NCBI GenBank assembly: GCA_021820025.1
Contig: JAKAEF010000001.1
Coordinates: 1-34,874 of the forward strand
Length of the DNA stretch: 34,874 nt
Source: a bacterium
GTDB taxonomy: Bacteria; Patescibacteriota; Microgenomatia; Levybacterales; UBA12049
Direction of reading: 5' to 3'
Positions 8,882 through 16,740 of this stretch are shown piece after piece. Within the stretch, counting starts at the first letter, position 1. The number at the start of each line of letters is the position of its first letter. The position numbers and the translations under genes were made by a program. Under the pieces are notes generated by a model. It did not search any database and was not told the origin of the DNA. It worked only from the letters and a program-made list of their open reading frames with translations.

Positions 8882-9460
8882 TTATAAACCAATTTCTGAA
8901 GCAATGCTCTGCATTGCAGAAAGAGTAATGGCAATAAACTTGTCCAGAGGAATTCCTAATTTAGTTTCACATAACTTAATATTTTCTCTATCTACACCTT
9001 TAGAAAAACCAGATGTATTAAATTTTTTAAGTATAAATTCTGGTGTCATAGATGAAAGTTTTTTATCAGGATGTACAAGTGTTGAGGAGACAACCAATCC
9101 AGTCAGTTGATCAACTGTCGTAATTGCCCAATCTAAATCAGATTCCGGTTGTACATGTGTCATTGTGTAATTATGTGCTTTTATTGCATGTGCCATTGGT
9201 TCTGGAATAATATTTGGATTTTCTTCAAACAACAAAATTCCATGCTTATCTAACTTATTTTCTTTTTGTGCAACTTCGTAATCTACATCGTGAAGTAGAC
9301 CGGTAATTCCCCAAAGTTCTTCCGTCTCTGCATGATAATCACTACTGTGCAGATGCTTATAAATTCCTTTCATTGCTGCTTCAGCTGCCAAACAATGTTT
9401 AATAAGATTTTTATTTTGCAAATAAGTTGTTAATAATGTATATGCTTCTTGCCTTGTCAT
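8882..9460 (-). CDS. HD-domain phosphohydrolase
   Basis: 192 residues with the metal-binding pattern of HD hydrolases: H22 in LIKHCLAAEAAM, the H57-D58 pair in GLLHDVDYE, His residues in MAHAIKAHNY (about 91-96) and Asp 117 in TTVDQLTGL. The family removes phosphates from nucleotides or cyclic dinucleotides, or acts on tRNA ends. The neighbour RdgB-like enzyme suggests a housekeeping nucleotide role, but this is inference from context. The start codon overlaps the lysS stop (ATGA at 9457-9460), so it is the second gene of the lysS operon. Confidence 0.82.
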   Translation of the reverse strand: MTRQEAYTLLTTYLQNKNLIKHCLAAEAAMKGIYKHLHSSDYHAETEELWGITGLLHDVDYEVAQKENKLDKHGILLFEENPNIIPEPMAHAIKAHNYTMTHVQPESDLDWAITTVDQLTGLVVSSTLVHPDKKLSSMTPEFILKKFNTSGFSKGVDRENIKLCETKLGIPLDKFIAITLSAMQSIASEIGL

Positions 9461-11721
9461 ATATTTGCCACTACTCCAAAAGATTCAATTGTTCCCCCGC
9501 AATATTTTATTATTTTATCACAAGCTTCTTGTAAGCAAGTTTGTACTTCTTCTGGAGATATTGAATATACTCCATCAACATTAAGTAAAATATTTTTTGT
9601 ATGTAATTGAACTGCTGTTCGTTGTGCATCTCTATAATTAAAATCCATATTATATCCGCCATTTTGATCAAAATATGCAATTTCTTTTTCTGTATATGCT
9701 GTTGGTTTTTCATCTCCTAATAAAAGAATTTCTTCCCCGTTTTTTGCAAAGCGAAGAACGGTTGGAAAAGCAATAGTATCTAAATCAAATGCTCCAACAG
9801 AAACTTTGTGTTTCATAACTGTCATATTATATGCATCAACACATGTATTAATGGTATACAAACCTTTACCTAATGCAATTCTTCGCAAAAGCGCTTCAGG
9901 TGATGGTCTTCGTGAATGCCAATCAACTCCCATTTCTTTATATAATTTTCTATAACTTACTACTTCATCAAATTTTCCCAATTCTTCTGTTGTTAAATTT
10001 TGGATTGATGTTAAAAATGCTTGTTTTTCTTTTTCTAATTCTGGATTTGTTTTTTCAATTTGTACTCCTTTAATAACTGCAACTCCAACAGAGATACTTG
10101 GAAATTTTTCAAAAAGATGTTTATCTATAGAAAATATATTTGGGTTATCAAACCTTGTTATTTGTGATTCTTTCGAACTAGCGGTTGCTGTAGGTAAAGC
10201 ACTTACTTCTAAAAATCTATTTTTTACAAAATCTTTATCTAAAGAAAGAATAAGCCATGCTGCTTTTGGACCACTTGTTTTTCCAAGTAAAGAAAGATAA
10301 ATTGCACCAAAAACTTCTCTTCCAGAAATTCCCATTTCTTTTCCCCATTCGTACATATCAAATTGCAATTTTTCTGCATCGGAATAATTGGCTAATTGAT
10401 TTACAACTTTTTGTAAAAATGCTTTTTGTTTTTCTGATAATTCTTTTGCTTTTTCAGGTAATTTTTCTTGGACAACAAATTTATCTTGTTCTGGTGCATA
10501 TTTGTCTACCCAAACTTTTGCGTATGTTGCCCAATTCTCAAGACCCTGTTTTTTTATTTCTTCCTGCATGTTTGGCATTTGTACCCATTGGGCTAAAACA
10601 GAAAAACGAATACTTGGTGGTTTTTGTACTTCTCCAACTTGAGAAAGTTGAAAGGTTCTTGCTAAATCTGCATCTGATTTTCCAAAATATGCATCTGCAC
10701 ATCTCTGATATTCATCGAATAATTGTGGAATAGTATTAGGATTTGATAAATCAAAATTAATTTCACTATTAATTTTTGTTCTTACCATTAAGAATCGCAA
10801 AACTTGTGGAGGTAAAATCTCTAACATATCAGCAGCCGATGCACCAACACCTTTAGATGTAGACATTTTTTGTTTTCCTAAAATAAACCACTCATATGCC
10901 AATGGAAATGGGACAGGATAATTAAATACTCTATCAGAAATTTTTGATGCAACATCATGAGATCCACCTGCTGTCATATGATCTTTTCCTGCTCCTTCAA
11001 CTGTTACACCAATAACTTTCCATTTTGCGGGCCATTCTATTTTCCACGTTAGTTTTCCTACAATTTCTCCATCTCCACTAAATGGAGACATTTTGCCTAT
11101 AAACCCACAGCCTTTGGTAAATTTAACTTTATTCTCTTCACAGGTAAAAGTAATTTGTTCTCCATCCCAATCGGTTACTGTTGTTGTTGAAACTTTTCCA
11201 CAATTTGTGCAGTATGGTTGAAATGGATACCATTTTTCCGGCATTGTTTTTTTATAAATTTCTTCATAAATTTTTTTAATATCATCTGCTTTATCTAATG
11301 CTTCTTTAATTAACGGATTCATTTTTCCGCTTCTATATAAATCTCCTCCCCAAATAATTTCAGGTTCGCTCCCAATAGCATTAAAAACTTTTTTAAAATC
11401 TTCTGCATAATAATGGGCAAAGCTTTTATATCCTTCTTCTGGAGATGGAACTTTAAAAAGTGGCAAACCTAAATATTTTTCAAATTTTTCTTTTGGCAAA
11501 TACACAGGCAATCCATCCATTGGATCCTGGTCTTCAAAAATATAGGTATATTTTGCATTCACACCTATATCTAATAAACATTTATAAATTAAGTCATGAA
11601 TCACCACACCACGCAAACTCCCCACATGAATTTTGCCAGATGGTGTTTTAGCATCATCCACCCATTCCAGTGGTTTATTTCGTTTTTTTATTTCTAGTGC
11701 AATTTGATCTGCCCAAAACAT
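9457..11721 (-). CDS. lysS: Class I lysyl-tRNA synthetase fused to a C-terminal B3/4 domain
   Basis: 754 residues, about 230 more than a usual class I (archaeal-type) LysRS. The Rossmann core starts with the HIGH-like motif in TPSGKIHVGSLRG (27-39), has a Cys-containing insertion (YCTNCGKV) and carries the second signature KMSTSKG. After a low-complexity linker (about 505-527), residues 528-754 match the B3/B4 tRNA-editing-type domain of PheRS beta: YRKLYKEMGVDWHSRRPSPEALLRR, then INTCVDAYNMTVMKH and VGAFDLD, ending in NYRDAQRTAVQLHTKNILL. It charges tRNA-Lys with lysine; the added domain may clear mischarged tRNA in cis. It is first in the lysS-HD-rdgB-serS operon. The fusion is read from one open frame with no sign of an assembly error. 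Confidence 0.92.
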   Translation of the reverse strand: MFWADQIALEIKKRNKPLEWVDDAKTPSGKIHVGSLRGVVIHDLIYKCLLDIGVNAKYTYIFEDQDPMDGLPVYLPKEKFEKYLGLPLFKVPSPEEGYKSFAHYYAEDFKKVFNAIGSEPEIIWGGDLYRSGKMNPLIKEALDKADDIKKIYEEIYKKTMPEKWYPFQPYCTNCGKVSTTTVTDWDGEQITFTCEENKVKFTKGCGFIGKMSPFSGDGEIVGKLTWKIEWPAKWKVIGVTVEGAGKDHMTAGGSHDVASKISDRVFNYPVPFPLAYEWFILGKQKMSTSKGVGASAADMLEILPPQVLRFLMVRTKINSEINFDLSNPNTIPQLFDEYQRCADAYFGKSDADLARTFQLSQVGEVQKPPSIRFSVLAQWVQMPNMQEEIKKQGLENWATYAKVWVDKYAPEQDKFVVQEKLPEKAKELSEKQKAFLQKVVNQLANYSDAEKLQFDMYEWGKEMGISGREVFGAIYLSLLGKTSGPKAAWLILSLDKDFVKNRFLEVSALPTATASSKESQITRFDNPNIFSIDKHLFEKFPSISVGVAVIKGVQIEKTNPELEKEKQAFLTSIQNLTTEELGKFDEVVSYRKLYKEMGVDWHSRRPSPEALLRRIALGKGLYTINTCVDAYNMTVMKHKVSVGAFDLDTIAFPTVLRFAKNGEEILLLGDEKPTAYTEKEIAYFDQNGGYNMDFNYRDAQRTAVQLHTKNILLNVDGVYSISPEEVQTCLQEACDKIIKYCGGTIESFGVVANI

Positions 11722-11744
11722 ATGATTTTCTTTCTGATCCTCTT

Positions 11745-11773
11745 ATTTTACCGTATTTTGCAGGATCTAACAA
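11745..11773 (-). promoter_or_regulatory. Promoter of the lysS operon
   Basis: On the minus strand, TTGTTA (11768-11773), 17 bp, TAAAAT (11745-11750). The predicted leader is about 17 bases and includes an AG-rich GAGGATCAGAAAG before the ATG at 11721. Confidence 0.5.
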
Positions 11774-11780
11774 ATAAGTC

Positions 11781-12902
11781 TTACTTCTTCTTGGAAGTGA
11801 CAAAGAGGGTAAGGATTTGTTTATAGATTTCTTCAACAAATAAAACAGAATCTACATTGACCCATTCATTTCTGGTATGCCCGCCATTTCCTATTGGCCC
11901 AAGTGCCAAAACAGGAATATTGAGTCTATTTGCAAAAACATTTTCATCTGCAACAGAAGGTGTATAAATTGGTGTAACGTTGTTTTTTGCCAAAATTTCT
12001 TTTTGTAATATTTTTACAAACCAATGACTAAGCGGCATTTCATAACTTTCTCCATATGGCGTGTCTCTTTTTACCGGTTTTATTTCTATATCAATTTTAT
12101 TTTTTTTGGCAACAGCTTGTACTTTTTTAACAAAATCCGTACTTTTTGTTTTTGGTGTTGTAAGAAGTGAAAACTGAGCAACTGTTCTATCTGGAATTGA
12201 GAATGAATCTGTTATTCCAGAAATTGTATGAAAAACAACATCTGTTTCTCCCAGCAATGCATGTTTTGGCAGAGGAATTTGTTTGATAAGACAAAGTAAT
12301 TCTGCCATTTTTTCTATAGCATTGATTCCTTTTTTACCCTCTGCTGCATGTGCTTTTTTCCCAAACACAGTTAACTCAAACAAAATTCTTCCTTTTCTGC
12401 CAAAAACAGCACTAAATGGTTTTGTTACATCTTTTACTTGTCCACTTTCTGCTGCAACTAAAAATGCCACATCTTTTAAAAGACCAGAAGATACTAAGTC
12501 ATGTGCTCCTTTAGAAATATTTTCCTCATCAACACCGAAAATTATTTTTACAGGAAATTTATTTTTAACAGCATATTCGCCAGTTTGTAAAATTGCAGCA
12601 ATACCGCCTTTCATGTCTTCTGTTCCCAAACCCCATGCTTGTTTTCCTTTCATGGTAATTTTATACGGGTTTTTAATATCACTATCTGCCGGAACAGTAT
12701 CCATATGTCCATAAAACCCAAGGTATTTATCTGCTTTTCCATAGGTTGCAATAATGCTGTTTCGTGTTTTATCTGTTGGAACAAGTTTTACAGAAAATCC
12801 AAGCTTTTTTAAATACTCAGCAAGAAATTTACTAATTGCTGCTTCTTGTGGGAATGGGGAAGGGATTTCGACCAGTGTTTTAAATAAATCTAATGTTTTC
12901 AT
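11781..12902 (-). CDS. M20-family zinc amidohydrolase/peptidase (ArgE/DapE/carboxypeptidase type)
   Basis: 373 residues with the M20 metal-site order: GHMDTVP (first zinc His and catalytic Asp), a TEDMKGG bridging Asp, DEE (general base and zinc), AAESG, and the last zinc His in GNGGHTRNEW. A lid/dimerisation domain lies between, with GRKGRILFEL and KKAHAAEGKKG. Such enzymes split amide bonds: N-acyl amino acids, succinyl-diaminopimelate or short peptides. It begins 2 bp after the ATP-grasp gene, so the two are surely co-expressed; one enzyme can make an amide bond and the other can break or trim one. No other Arg or DAP genes are nearby, so ArgE and DapE are less likely. Lysine content is normal, unlike the ATP-grasp partner. 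Confidence 0.85.
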   Translation of the reverse strand: MKTLDLFKTLVEIPSPFPQEAAISKFLAEYLKKLGFSVKLVPTDKTRNSIIATYGKADKYLGFYGHMDTVPADSDIKNPYKITMKGKQAWGLGTEDMKGGIAAILQTGEYAVKNKFPVKIIFGVDEENISKGAHDLVSSGLLKDVAFLVAAESGQVKDVTKPFSAVFGRKGRILFELTVFGKKAHAAEGKKGINAIEKMAELLCLIKQIPLPKHALLGETDVVFHTISGITDSFSIPDRTVAQFSLLTTPKTKSTDFVKKVQAVAKKNKIDIEIKPVKRDTPYGESYEMPLSHWFVKILQKEILAKNNVTPIYTPSVADENVFANRLNIPVLALGPIGNGGHTRNEWVNVDSVLFVEEIYKQILTLFVTSKKK

Positions 12903-12904
12903 TA

Positions 12905-14392
12905 TTATCCTTCTACTTGTACTTCAACTGTTCCTAATTGTACTCCGTGTTCTTTTTGCAAACGAGTTAGTAATTCTCGTGCTCTCTCTGGAGTTTGGGC
13001 TAATACTAACACTTTTGCATGAGGAGAGGCAATGACTTGTTCTTGCCCATCTTCATCTTCCCCAACGACTGTTCTTGAAGCAAGAACAAGCACGCCTTCT
13101 TTTGTATCTGGGTTATATACCATATCTGGTCCGATACTTTGTGCAAAATCTTCAAAACTTGCAATACCTCTATTTAGAGTAATATTGGTATTTATCCAGT
13201 GTTTTACTCCTAATTTTCTTGCTGCAAAATCTGCATACGTACTAATAATTGGTCTTGTATTTAATTCCAGTGTTCTTACAATTATTTCACCATCTGGTCT
13301 TCGAATAACAACATAATCAGGTCCTTGAATTCCATGATAGCCATTGATGTCTGCATTGTATCTGGCAGTTGCTCTAATTTGGTCATCAATTAATGCCTGA
13401 ATTGCTGGTTCTGGATAATATCTTCTACTACCAACAAAAGACCCGTTTTCTGTAATTTGTTCAAAATGTCCAAGAATTTCAACACTTCCATCTGCTCGAG
13501 ACACACCATGTGCACTACCTAACACTAATACTTCTCCCAAATTTCTTGCATCTTGTTCAATAATTAAACCTGTTCCATAAGGCGCAAAAGTATCTAGAAA
13601 CCAAGAAGCTTCAATATTTCTTTCTTTTCTTAGCTCAGCAGATTCATCAAAACGTGCATGCATTTCTTTAATTGCTTGTCTAAGCGTTGCAGCTGTTACT
13701 CTCTCAATATGCAAAACTGTATCCCCGCCAGAACCACCTGGTAATTTAACCCAAACGCCATGGGGTAAATTGCCAAACTCTGCAACAAGACCATCAATCG
13801 CGTCTTGTGTAACTTCTCCACTTACTATTCTTCCTGGCATCATATTAATACCAAATTCTGCAGCATGTTCTCGTAAATCTTGTTTGTTATTTGTTAAATC
13901 ACTACTTGGAGTATCTAAAGTTGGCATACCAAGTTGTTCTGCTTGCGCACGTACAGCATCACCAATAATTGTTGGAAGTAAGACAGAAGTTCTGGTATCT
14001 CTTCGCATACTCCCATCATTAACTCGCGCTGCCATTCTTTCCAAAACATCACCATGTGGGAATGGATAAGGATTTGCTAAATCTCCATTTTCAACTCTAT
14101 GTGGCACTTCAATTAATTGACCTGGTTGTAAAATACCAATTTGTTCATAATGCTCTCGTAAACCTCCAAAAAGTTTTGGGGTAATAGCTACTTCTCCAGG
14201 ACCTGCAACAAACAAAGATAAATACCCTAAGTACGCATCACCATACGGTTCTGGAAGAATCGTAAATCTTTCTGGATTAACAAAATTTGCAGCGTGAGTT
14301 GGCACTCGATCAATATGATCTGCGCCATTTCTTTGTCCATTAACCGTTAATGCACCCAATGCGGGTGCTTCTTGTCTTGCTTGCATTGCCAT
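12905..14392 (-). CDS. ATP-grasp ligase-like protein (lysine-poor)
   Basis: 495 residues. A pre-ATP-grasp region covers roughly 40-165. The glycine-rich ATP-binding loop WVKLPGGSGGDTV is at 214-226, and the metal-binding end is PDGEIIVRTLELNTRPIIST (366-385), with the Glu and Asn (E376, N378) of ATP-grasp enzymes. IQGPDYVVI (355-363) is the strand before it. ATP-grasp proteins join a carboxylate to an amine or thiol through an acyl-phosphate; this arrangement recalls peptide ligases of the pheganomycin PGM1 type, but substrates are unknown. Composition is odd: 10 Lys against 35 Arg by my count, in a lysine-rich genome. It is followed 2 bp later by the M20 gene and has its own strong promoter with an upstream palindrome. 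Confidence 0.75.
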   Translation of the reverse strand: MAMQARQEAPALGALTVNGQRNGADHIDRVPTHAANFVNPERFTILPEPYGDAYLGYLSLFVAGPGEVAITPKLFGGLREHYEQIGILQPGQLIEVPHRVENGDLANPYPFPHGDVLERMAARVNDGSMRRDTRTSVLLPTIIGDAVRAQAEQLGMPTLDTPSSDLTNNKQDLREHAAEFGINMMPGRIVSGEVTQDAIDGLVAEFGNLPHGVWVKLPGGSGGDTVLHIERVTAATLRQAIKEMHARFDESAELRKERNIEASWFLDTFAPYGTGLIIEQDARNLGEVLVLGSAHGVSRADGSVEILGHFEQITENGSFVGSRRYYPEPAIQALIDDQIRATARYNADINGYHGIQGPDYVVIRRPDGEIIVRTLELNTRPIISTYADFAARKLGVKHWINTNITLNRGIASFEDFAQSIGPDMVYNPDTKEGVLVLASRTVVGEDEDGQEQVIASPHAKVLVLAQTPERARELLTRLQKEHGVQLGTVEVQVEG

Positions 14393-14424
14393 AAGAATTA
14401 CATGTTTGACTTAAAACCTTGTAA

Positions 14425-14452
14425 ATTATACCTATTTATTGAAGCGTGTCAA
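14425..14452 (-). promoter_or_regulatory. Promoter of the ATP-grasp/M20 operon
   Basis: On the minus strand a perfect TTGACA (14447-14452) and perfect TATAAT (14425-14430) are separated by 16 bp. The leader would be about 26 bases and shows no Shine-Dalgarno sequence. Confidence 0.75.
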
Positions 14453-14484
14453 CTATTTATAAGAATTTGACAAATTTAACCAAA

Positions 14485-14504
14485 TTTGTTTGTTTTTTAA
14501 CAAA
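14485..14504. promoter_or_regulatory. Putative regulator-binding palindrome upstream of the ATP-grasp operon
   Basis: TTTGTT-N8-AACAAA; its core GTTTGTTTTTTAAC (14488-14501) is a half-degenerate version of the GTTAA-N4-TTAAC sites at 21965 and 16723. It starts 32 bp beyond the -35 box and overlaps the stop codon of the deacetylase gene upstream. The core centre is 69.5 bp from the first base of the -10 element. It is the weakest of the three sites on sequence alone. Confidence 0.4.
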
Positions 14505-15450
14505 AAGAAAGCCCTTTAACCAAACTCCAAGCTATATCTCCTAAATCTGAGACAAAATACCCTCCTTCTTGGATAACCAAGGTGGGAAGTTGTAATGAGG
14601 CAATTTGCAAACCAATTTCTTTATAAAATGGAATTGTAAGTTTAAATGCTGCAATCGGATCTTTAATGTAGGTATCAAAACCTGCAGAAATAACTAAGAA
14701 ATTTGGATTAAATTTTTTAATATTTTTTATAGCTTGTTGTAATGTTTTTTTATACAAGATTTCTGATGCATCTACAGGAAGTGGATAATTAATATTAAAT
14801 CCGACTCCATCTGCAATTCCCGTTTCTTCTTTAAATCCAGTTATATAAGGATATTTTTCCCTTGGATCTGCATGCAGAGAAACATATAAAATATCATCTC
14901 TGTCATAAAACATTTGTTGAGTTCCATTACCGTGGTGGTAATCAATATCTAAAATTGCAACTTTCCCTTTTGCAGATAAATATTCTGCGGCAACTGCAGC
15001 ATTATTTATATAACAATATCCACCCATATTATATGCACCGGAATGATGTCCAGGAGGTCTGCACAAAGCATATATTAATTTTTCACCGTTTTCTAAAAGT
15101 TCTGCTCCGGTTAATGCAATATCTGCAGATTCTTTTGCTGCAACAAATGTATCTTTTGTCATTGGGGCGTAGGTATCTGTTGTAAAATATGATGCAAAAA
15201 AATTGTCTGTTGGTTTTAAGGATTTAGATTTATTTTTTAAAAATTCTATGTAATTCTTATGATGTACTTTTTCTACATGAGAAATTGGGAATGATTTTGG
15301 TGCAATAAATTCTCCTGCGTTTTCTTGTCTAAATTTTTTAGCAATAATTTCTATTCTCTCTGGAACCTCTGCGTATGGAGCTTGTTGCATGTCATATACT
15401 TCGTATGCTGGATTATGTAATTTGTGTTTGGATGAATAAATAATTTTCAT
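14497..15450 (-). CDS. Histone-deacetylase superfamily amidohydrolase, acetylpolyamine amidohydrolase-like
   Basis: 317 residues with all class I/II deacetylase landmarks: the catalytic His pair in RPPGHH, the GGYCYINNAA loop, zinc ligands in DIDYHHGNG (Asp-x-His) and the third zinc Asp in SAGFDTYIKDP, and a closing EGGY. The N-terminus (IIYSSKHKLHNP) and the DP-x-x-x-F-K-L segment after the zinc Asp favour the acetylpolyamine amidohydrolase branch over AcuC. It would remove acetyl groups from polyamines, small amines or protein lysines in the cytoplasm. It starts 1 bp after the GNAT-like gene, so the two are co-translated. With acs and a GNAT nearby, it could also serve as the Acs deacetylase, as AcuC does in Bacillus; context cannot decide. 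Confidence 0.88.
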   Translation of the reverse strand: MKIIYSSKHKLHNPAYEVYDMQQAPYAEVPERIEIIAKKFRQENAGEFIAPKSFPISHVEKVHHKNYIEFLKNKSKSLKPTDNFFASYFTTDTYAPMTKDTFVAAKESADIALTGAELLENGEKLIYALCRPPGHHSGAYNMGGYCYINNAAVAAEYLSAKGKVAILDIDYHHGNGTQQMFYDRDDILYVSLHADPREKYPYITGFKEETGIADGVGFNINYPLPVDASEILYKKTLQQAIKNIKKFNPNFLVISAGFDTYIKDPIAAFKLTIPFYKEIGLQIASLQLPTLVIQEGGYFVSDLGDIAWSLVKGLSFC

Positions 15451-15451
15451 A

Positions 15452-16630
15452 TTAATTTGTCCCAGTTAATTCTAACACTGTTTGGACTGCTGATCTAGAG
15501 TACATTTGTTTTCTTCTTTCTTCATTAAATGGTAAATACATCCACAAAAATGATCTATAAAGAGTTGGTAGTTCGCGTCTTCCATCGTCTACTTTTACGT
15601 TGCCAAACAACGTTTGAAGAGGAAAATCTTCTCTCCCTGTTATTTCTTCATCTAATGGTCTTGGGATAGTTAGCCCGCTTTTTCTAGCATTAATTGGAGC
15701 TCCATTTACTGTATTACATTCTGCAAAAATTACTGGATTTCTATTTCCACAATCATGCTCTACTTGAGCAATTAAATGAATAATTGCTGCTTCCATTGAT
15801 TCATTTCGTGGAACAAGAGACAAAAACTCTGTTAATTCAACAAGCCGCACACTTTCTCCGTTACCAATAGGTAAATCTAATGCTTCAGCCTTTGCAGCAG
15901 CGACAAGATTTCCATTATTATCAGTTATTGCAGACAACCATTCATTTTTTGCTTCTCTTGGCAATTCTCTTTCTGCTTCTAATCTCTGTTGCATTGCTGC
16001 CACATCACCAGTTTGCCAGCCAAATCTAATTCCCCACCAGTATTCCAATTGTTGTTCCAGAGTTTGTCCCTCATCATTTCTAACATCTGCATCTACCATA
16101 TGATGGTACGAGTATTTTGATGCTATGGCACGCTCTGTTCTTGTTACCGAATGTATTGTATCTTTAGCTAACACTTCTGCTGTTTTTGCTGGAATTTCAC
16201 TCGGTGTTATAGGAGTTTGGCGCTGTTCTCCGTTTTGTCCGAAAACGACATAATACAGTTGAGATTCCCCAAGATGAGCAGGAACAGCAACAGCAACTTC
16301 TAACGTAGAACATGCATCGGGACTTGTAGACGACATATTAACAAGTGCTTCTTGTGTTACTAACGCTCGCACCATTGTCCTACCAACTTCAGGATGAGGC
16401 AAAAGTTCTCGTAAACCATGTACGCCATTAACAAGCTCCGATAACTCTGCAGCACCTGCAATAGCATGATCTGGGGTATACATAAGCCTGTCAAAACTAC
16501 GTAGATCAAGTCCCAATGCGCCGGTACTAGTTGCAGCATCAATCCGCCTATCTGCAACCTCCCGCATTTGGGCTTGTAATTGTTCTCTTATTGGAGCTGT
16601 AGATTGTTGTGCTAATTCTTGTTGAACCAT
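15452..16630 (-). CDS. Large GNAT-like protein (lysine-poor, unassigned)
   Basis: 392 residues, not firmly recognised. Residues about 231-325 look like an acyltransferase fold: a strand with ITDNNGNLVAAA, a strand RLVELTEFLSL, a helix AAIIHLIAQVEHD and IFAECNTVNGAPINARKSGL, the pattern seen in GNAT proteins with a substrate-site Glu. The classical pyrophosphate loop (Q/R-x-x-G-x-G/A) is not clear, so CoA binding is uncertain. The N-terminal 220 residues are helical with no recognised domain. By my count it has 8 Lys and 29 Arg, matching the ATP-grasp protein and the small GNAT. It leads an operon with the deacetylase (1 bp gap) and has a strong GAAGGAAGGA ribosome site 5 bases before the ATG. 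Confidence 0.6.
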   Translation of the reverse strand: MVQQELAQQSTAPIREQLQAQMREVADRRIDAATSTGALGLDLRSFDRLMYTPDHAIAGAAELSELVNGVHGLRELLPHPEVGRTMVRALVTQEALVNMSSTSPDACSTLEVAVAVPAHLGESQLYYVVFGQNGEQRQTPITPSEIPAKTAEVLAKDTIHSVTRTERAIASKYSYHHMVDADVRNDEGQTLEQQLEYWWGIRFGWQTGDVAAMQQRLEAERELPREAKNEWLSAITDNNGNLVAAAKAEALDLPIGNGESVRLVELTEFLSLVPRNESMEAAIIHLIAQVEHDCGNRNPVIFAECNTVNGAPINARKSGLTIPRPLDEEITGREDFPLQTLFGNVKVDDGRRELPTLYRSFLWMYLPFNEERRKQMYSRSAVQTVLELTGTN

Positions 16631-16635
16631 AAAAA

Positions 16636-16645
16636 TCCTTCCTTC
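16636..16645 (-). promoter_or_regulatory. Strong Shine-Dalgarno of the GNAT-like gene
   Basis: GAAGGAAGGA, 5 bases before the ATG at 16630. It stands out because most first genes in this window have little or no leader and no such site. Confidence 0.7.
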
Positions 16646-16662
16646 GGTAAAGGGTAAAGCTT

Positions 16663-16690
16663 ATTGTACCTGAAGCTAATTCAAAGTCAA
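16663..16690 (-). promoter_or_regulatory. Promoter of the GNAT-like/deacetylase operon
   Basis: On the minus strand, TTGACT (16685-16690), 16 bp, TACAAT (16663-16668), with a leader of about 26 bases. Confidence 0.6.
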
Positions 16691-16703
16691 TTTTTTATAA
16701 AAT

Positions 16704-16732
16704 TTGATAAAAATAACACTATATGTTAAAAT
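16704..16732 (+). promoter_or_regulatory. Promoter of the ACT-domain regulator, leaderless geometry
   Basis: TTGATA (16704-16709), 17 bp, TAAAAT (16727-16732). The predicted start site, 7 bases after the hexamer, is the A of the ATG at 16739. Confidence 0.55.
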
Positions 16733-16740
16733 CTTAACAT
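16723..16740. promoter_or_regulatory. Palindromic operator over the regulator's -10 box and start codon
   Basis: Perfect inverted repeat ATGTTAA-N4-TTAACAT. It covers the -10 box and the first two bases of the regulator's start codon, a position fit for autorepression. It also lies 32 bp beyond the -35 box of the divergent GNAT-like operon, with its core (16725-16738) centred 68.5 bp from that operon's -10 box. Confidence 0.55.

Noticed and set aside
12283..14069. Long plus-strand frames opposite the M20 and ATP-grasp genes
   Set aside because: They are antisense shadows with no family signature, while the minus-strand genes show full motifs.
14466..14488. Second possible operator (TTTGACAAATTTAAC and onward) next to the ATP-grasp site
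   Set aside because: Symmetry is poor and the core does not align with GTTAA-N4-TTAAC.
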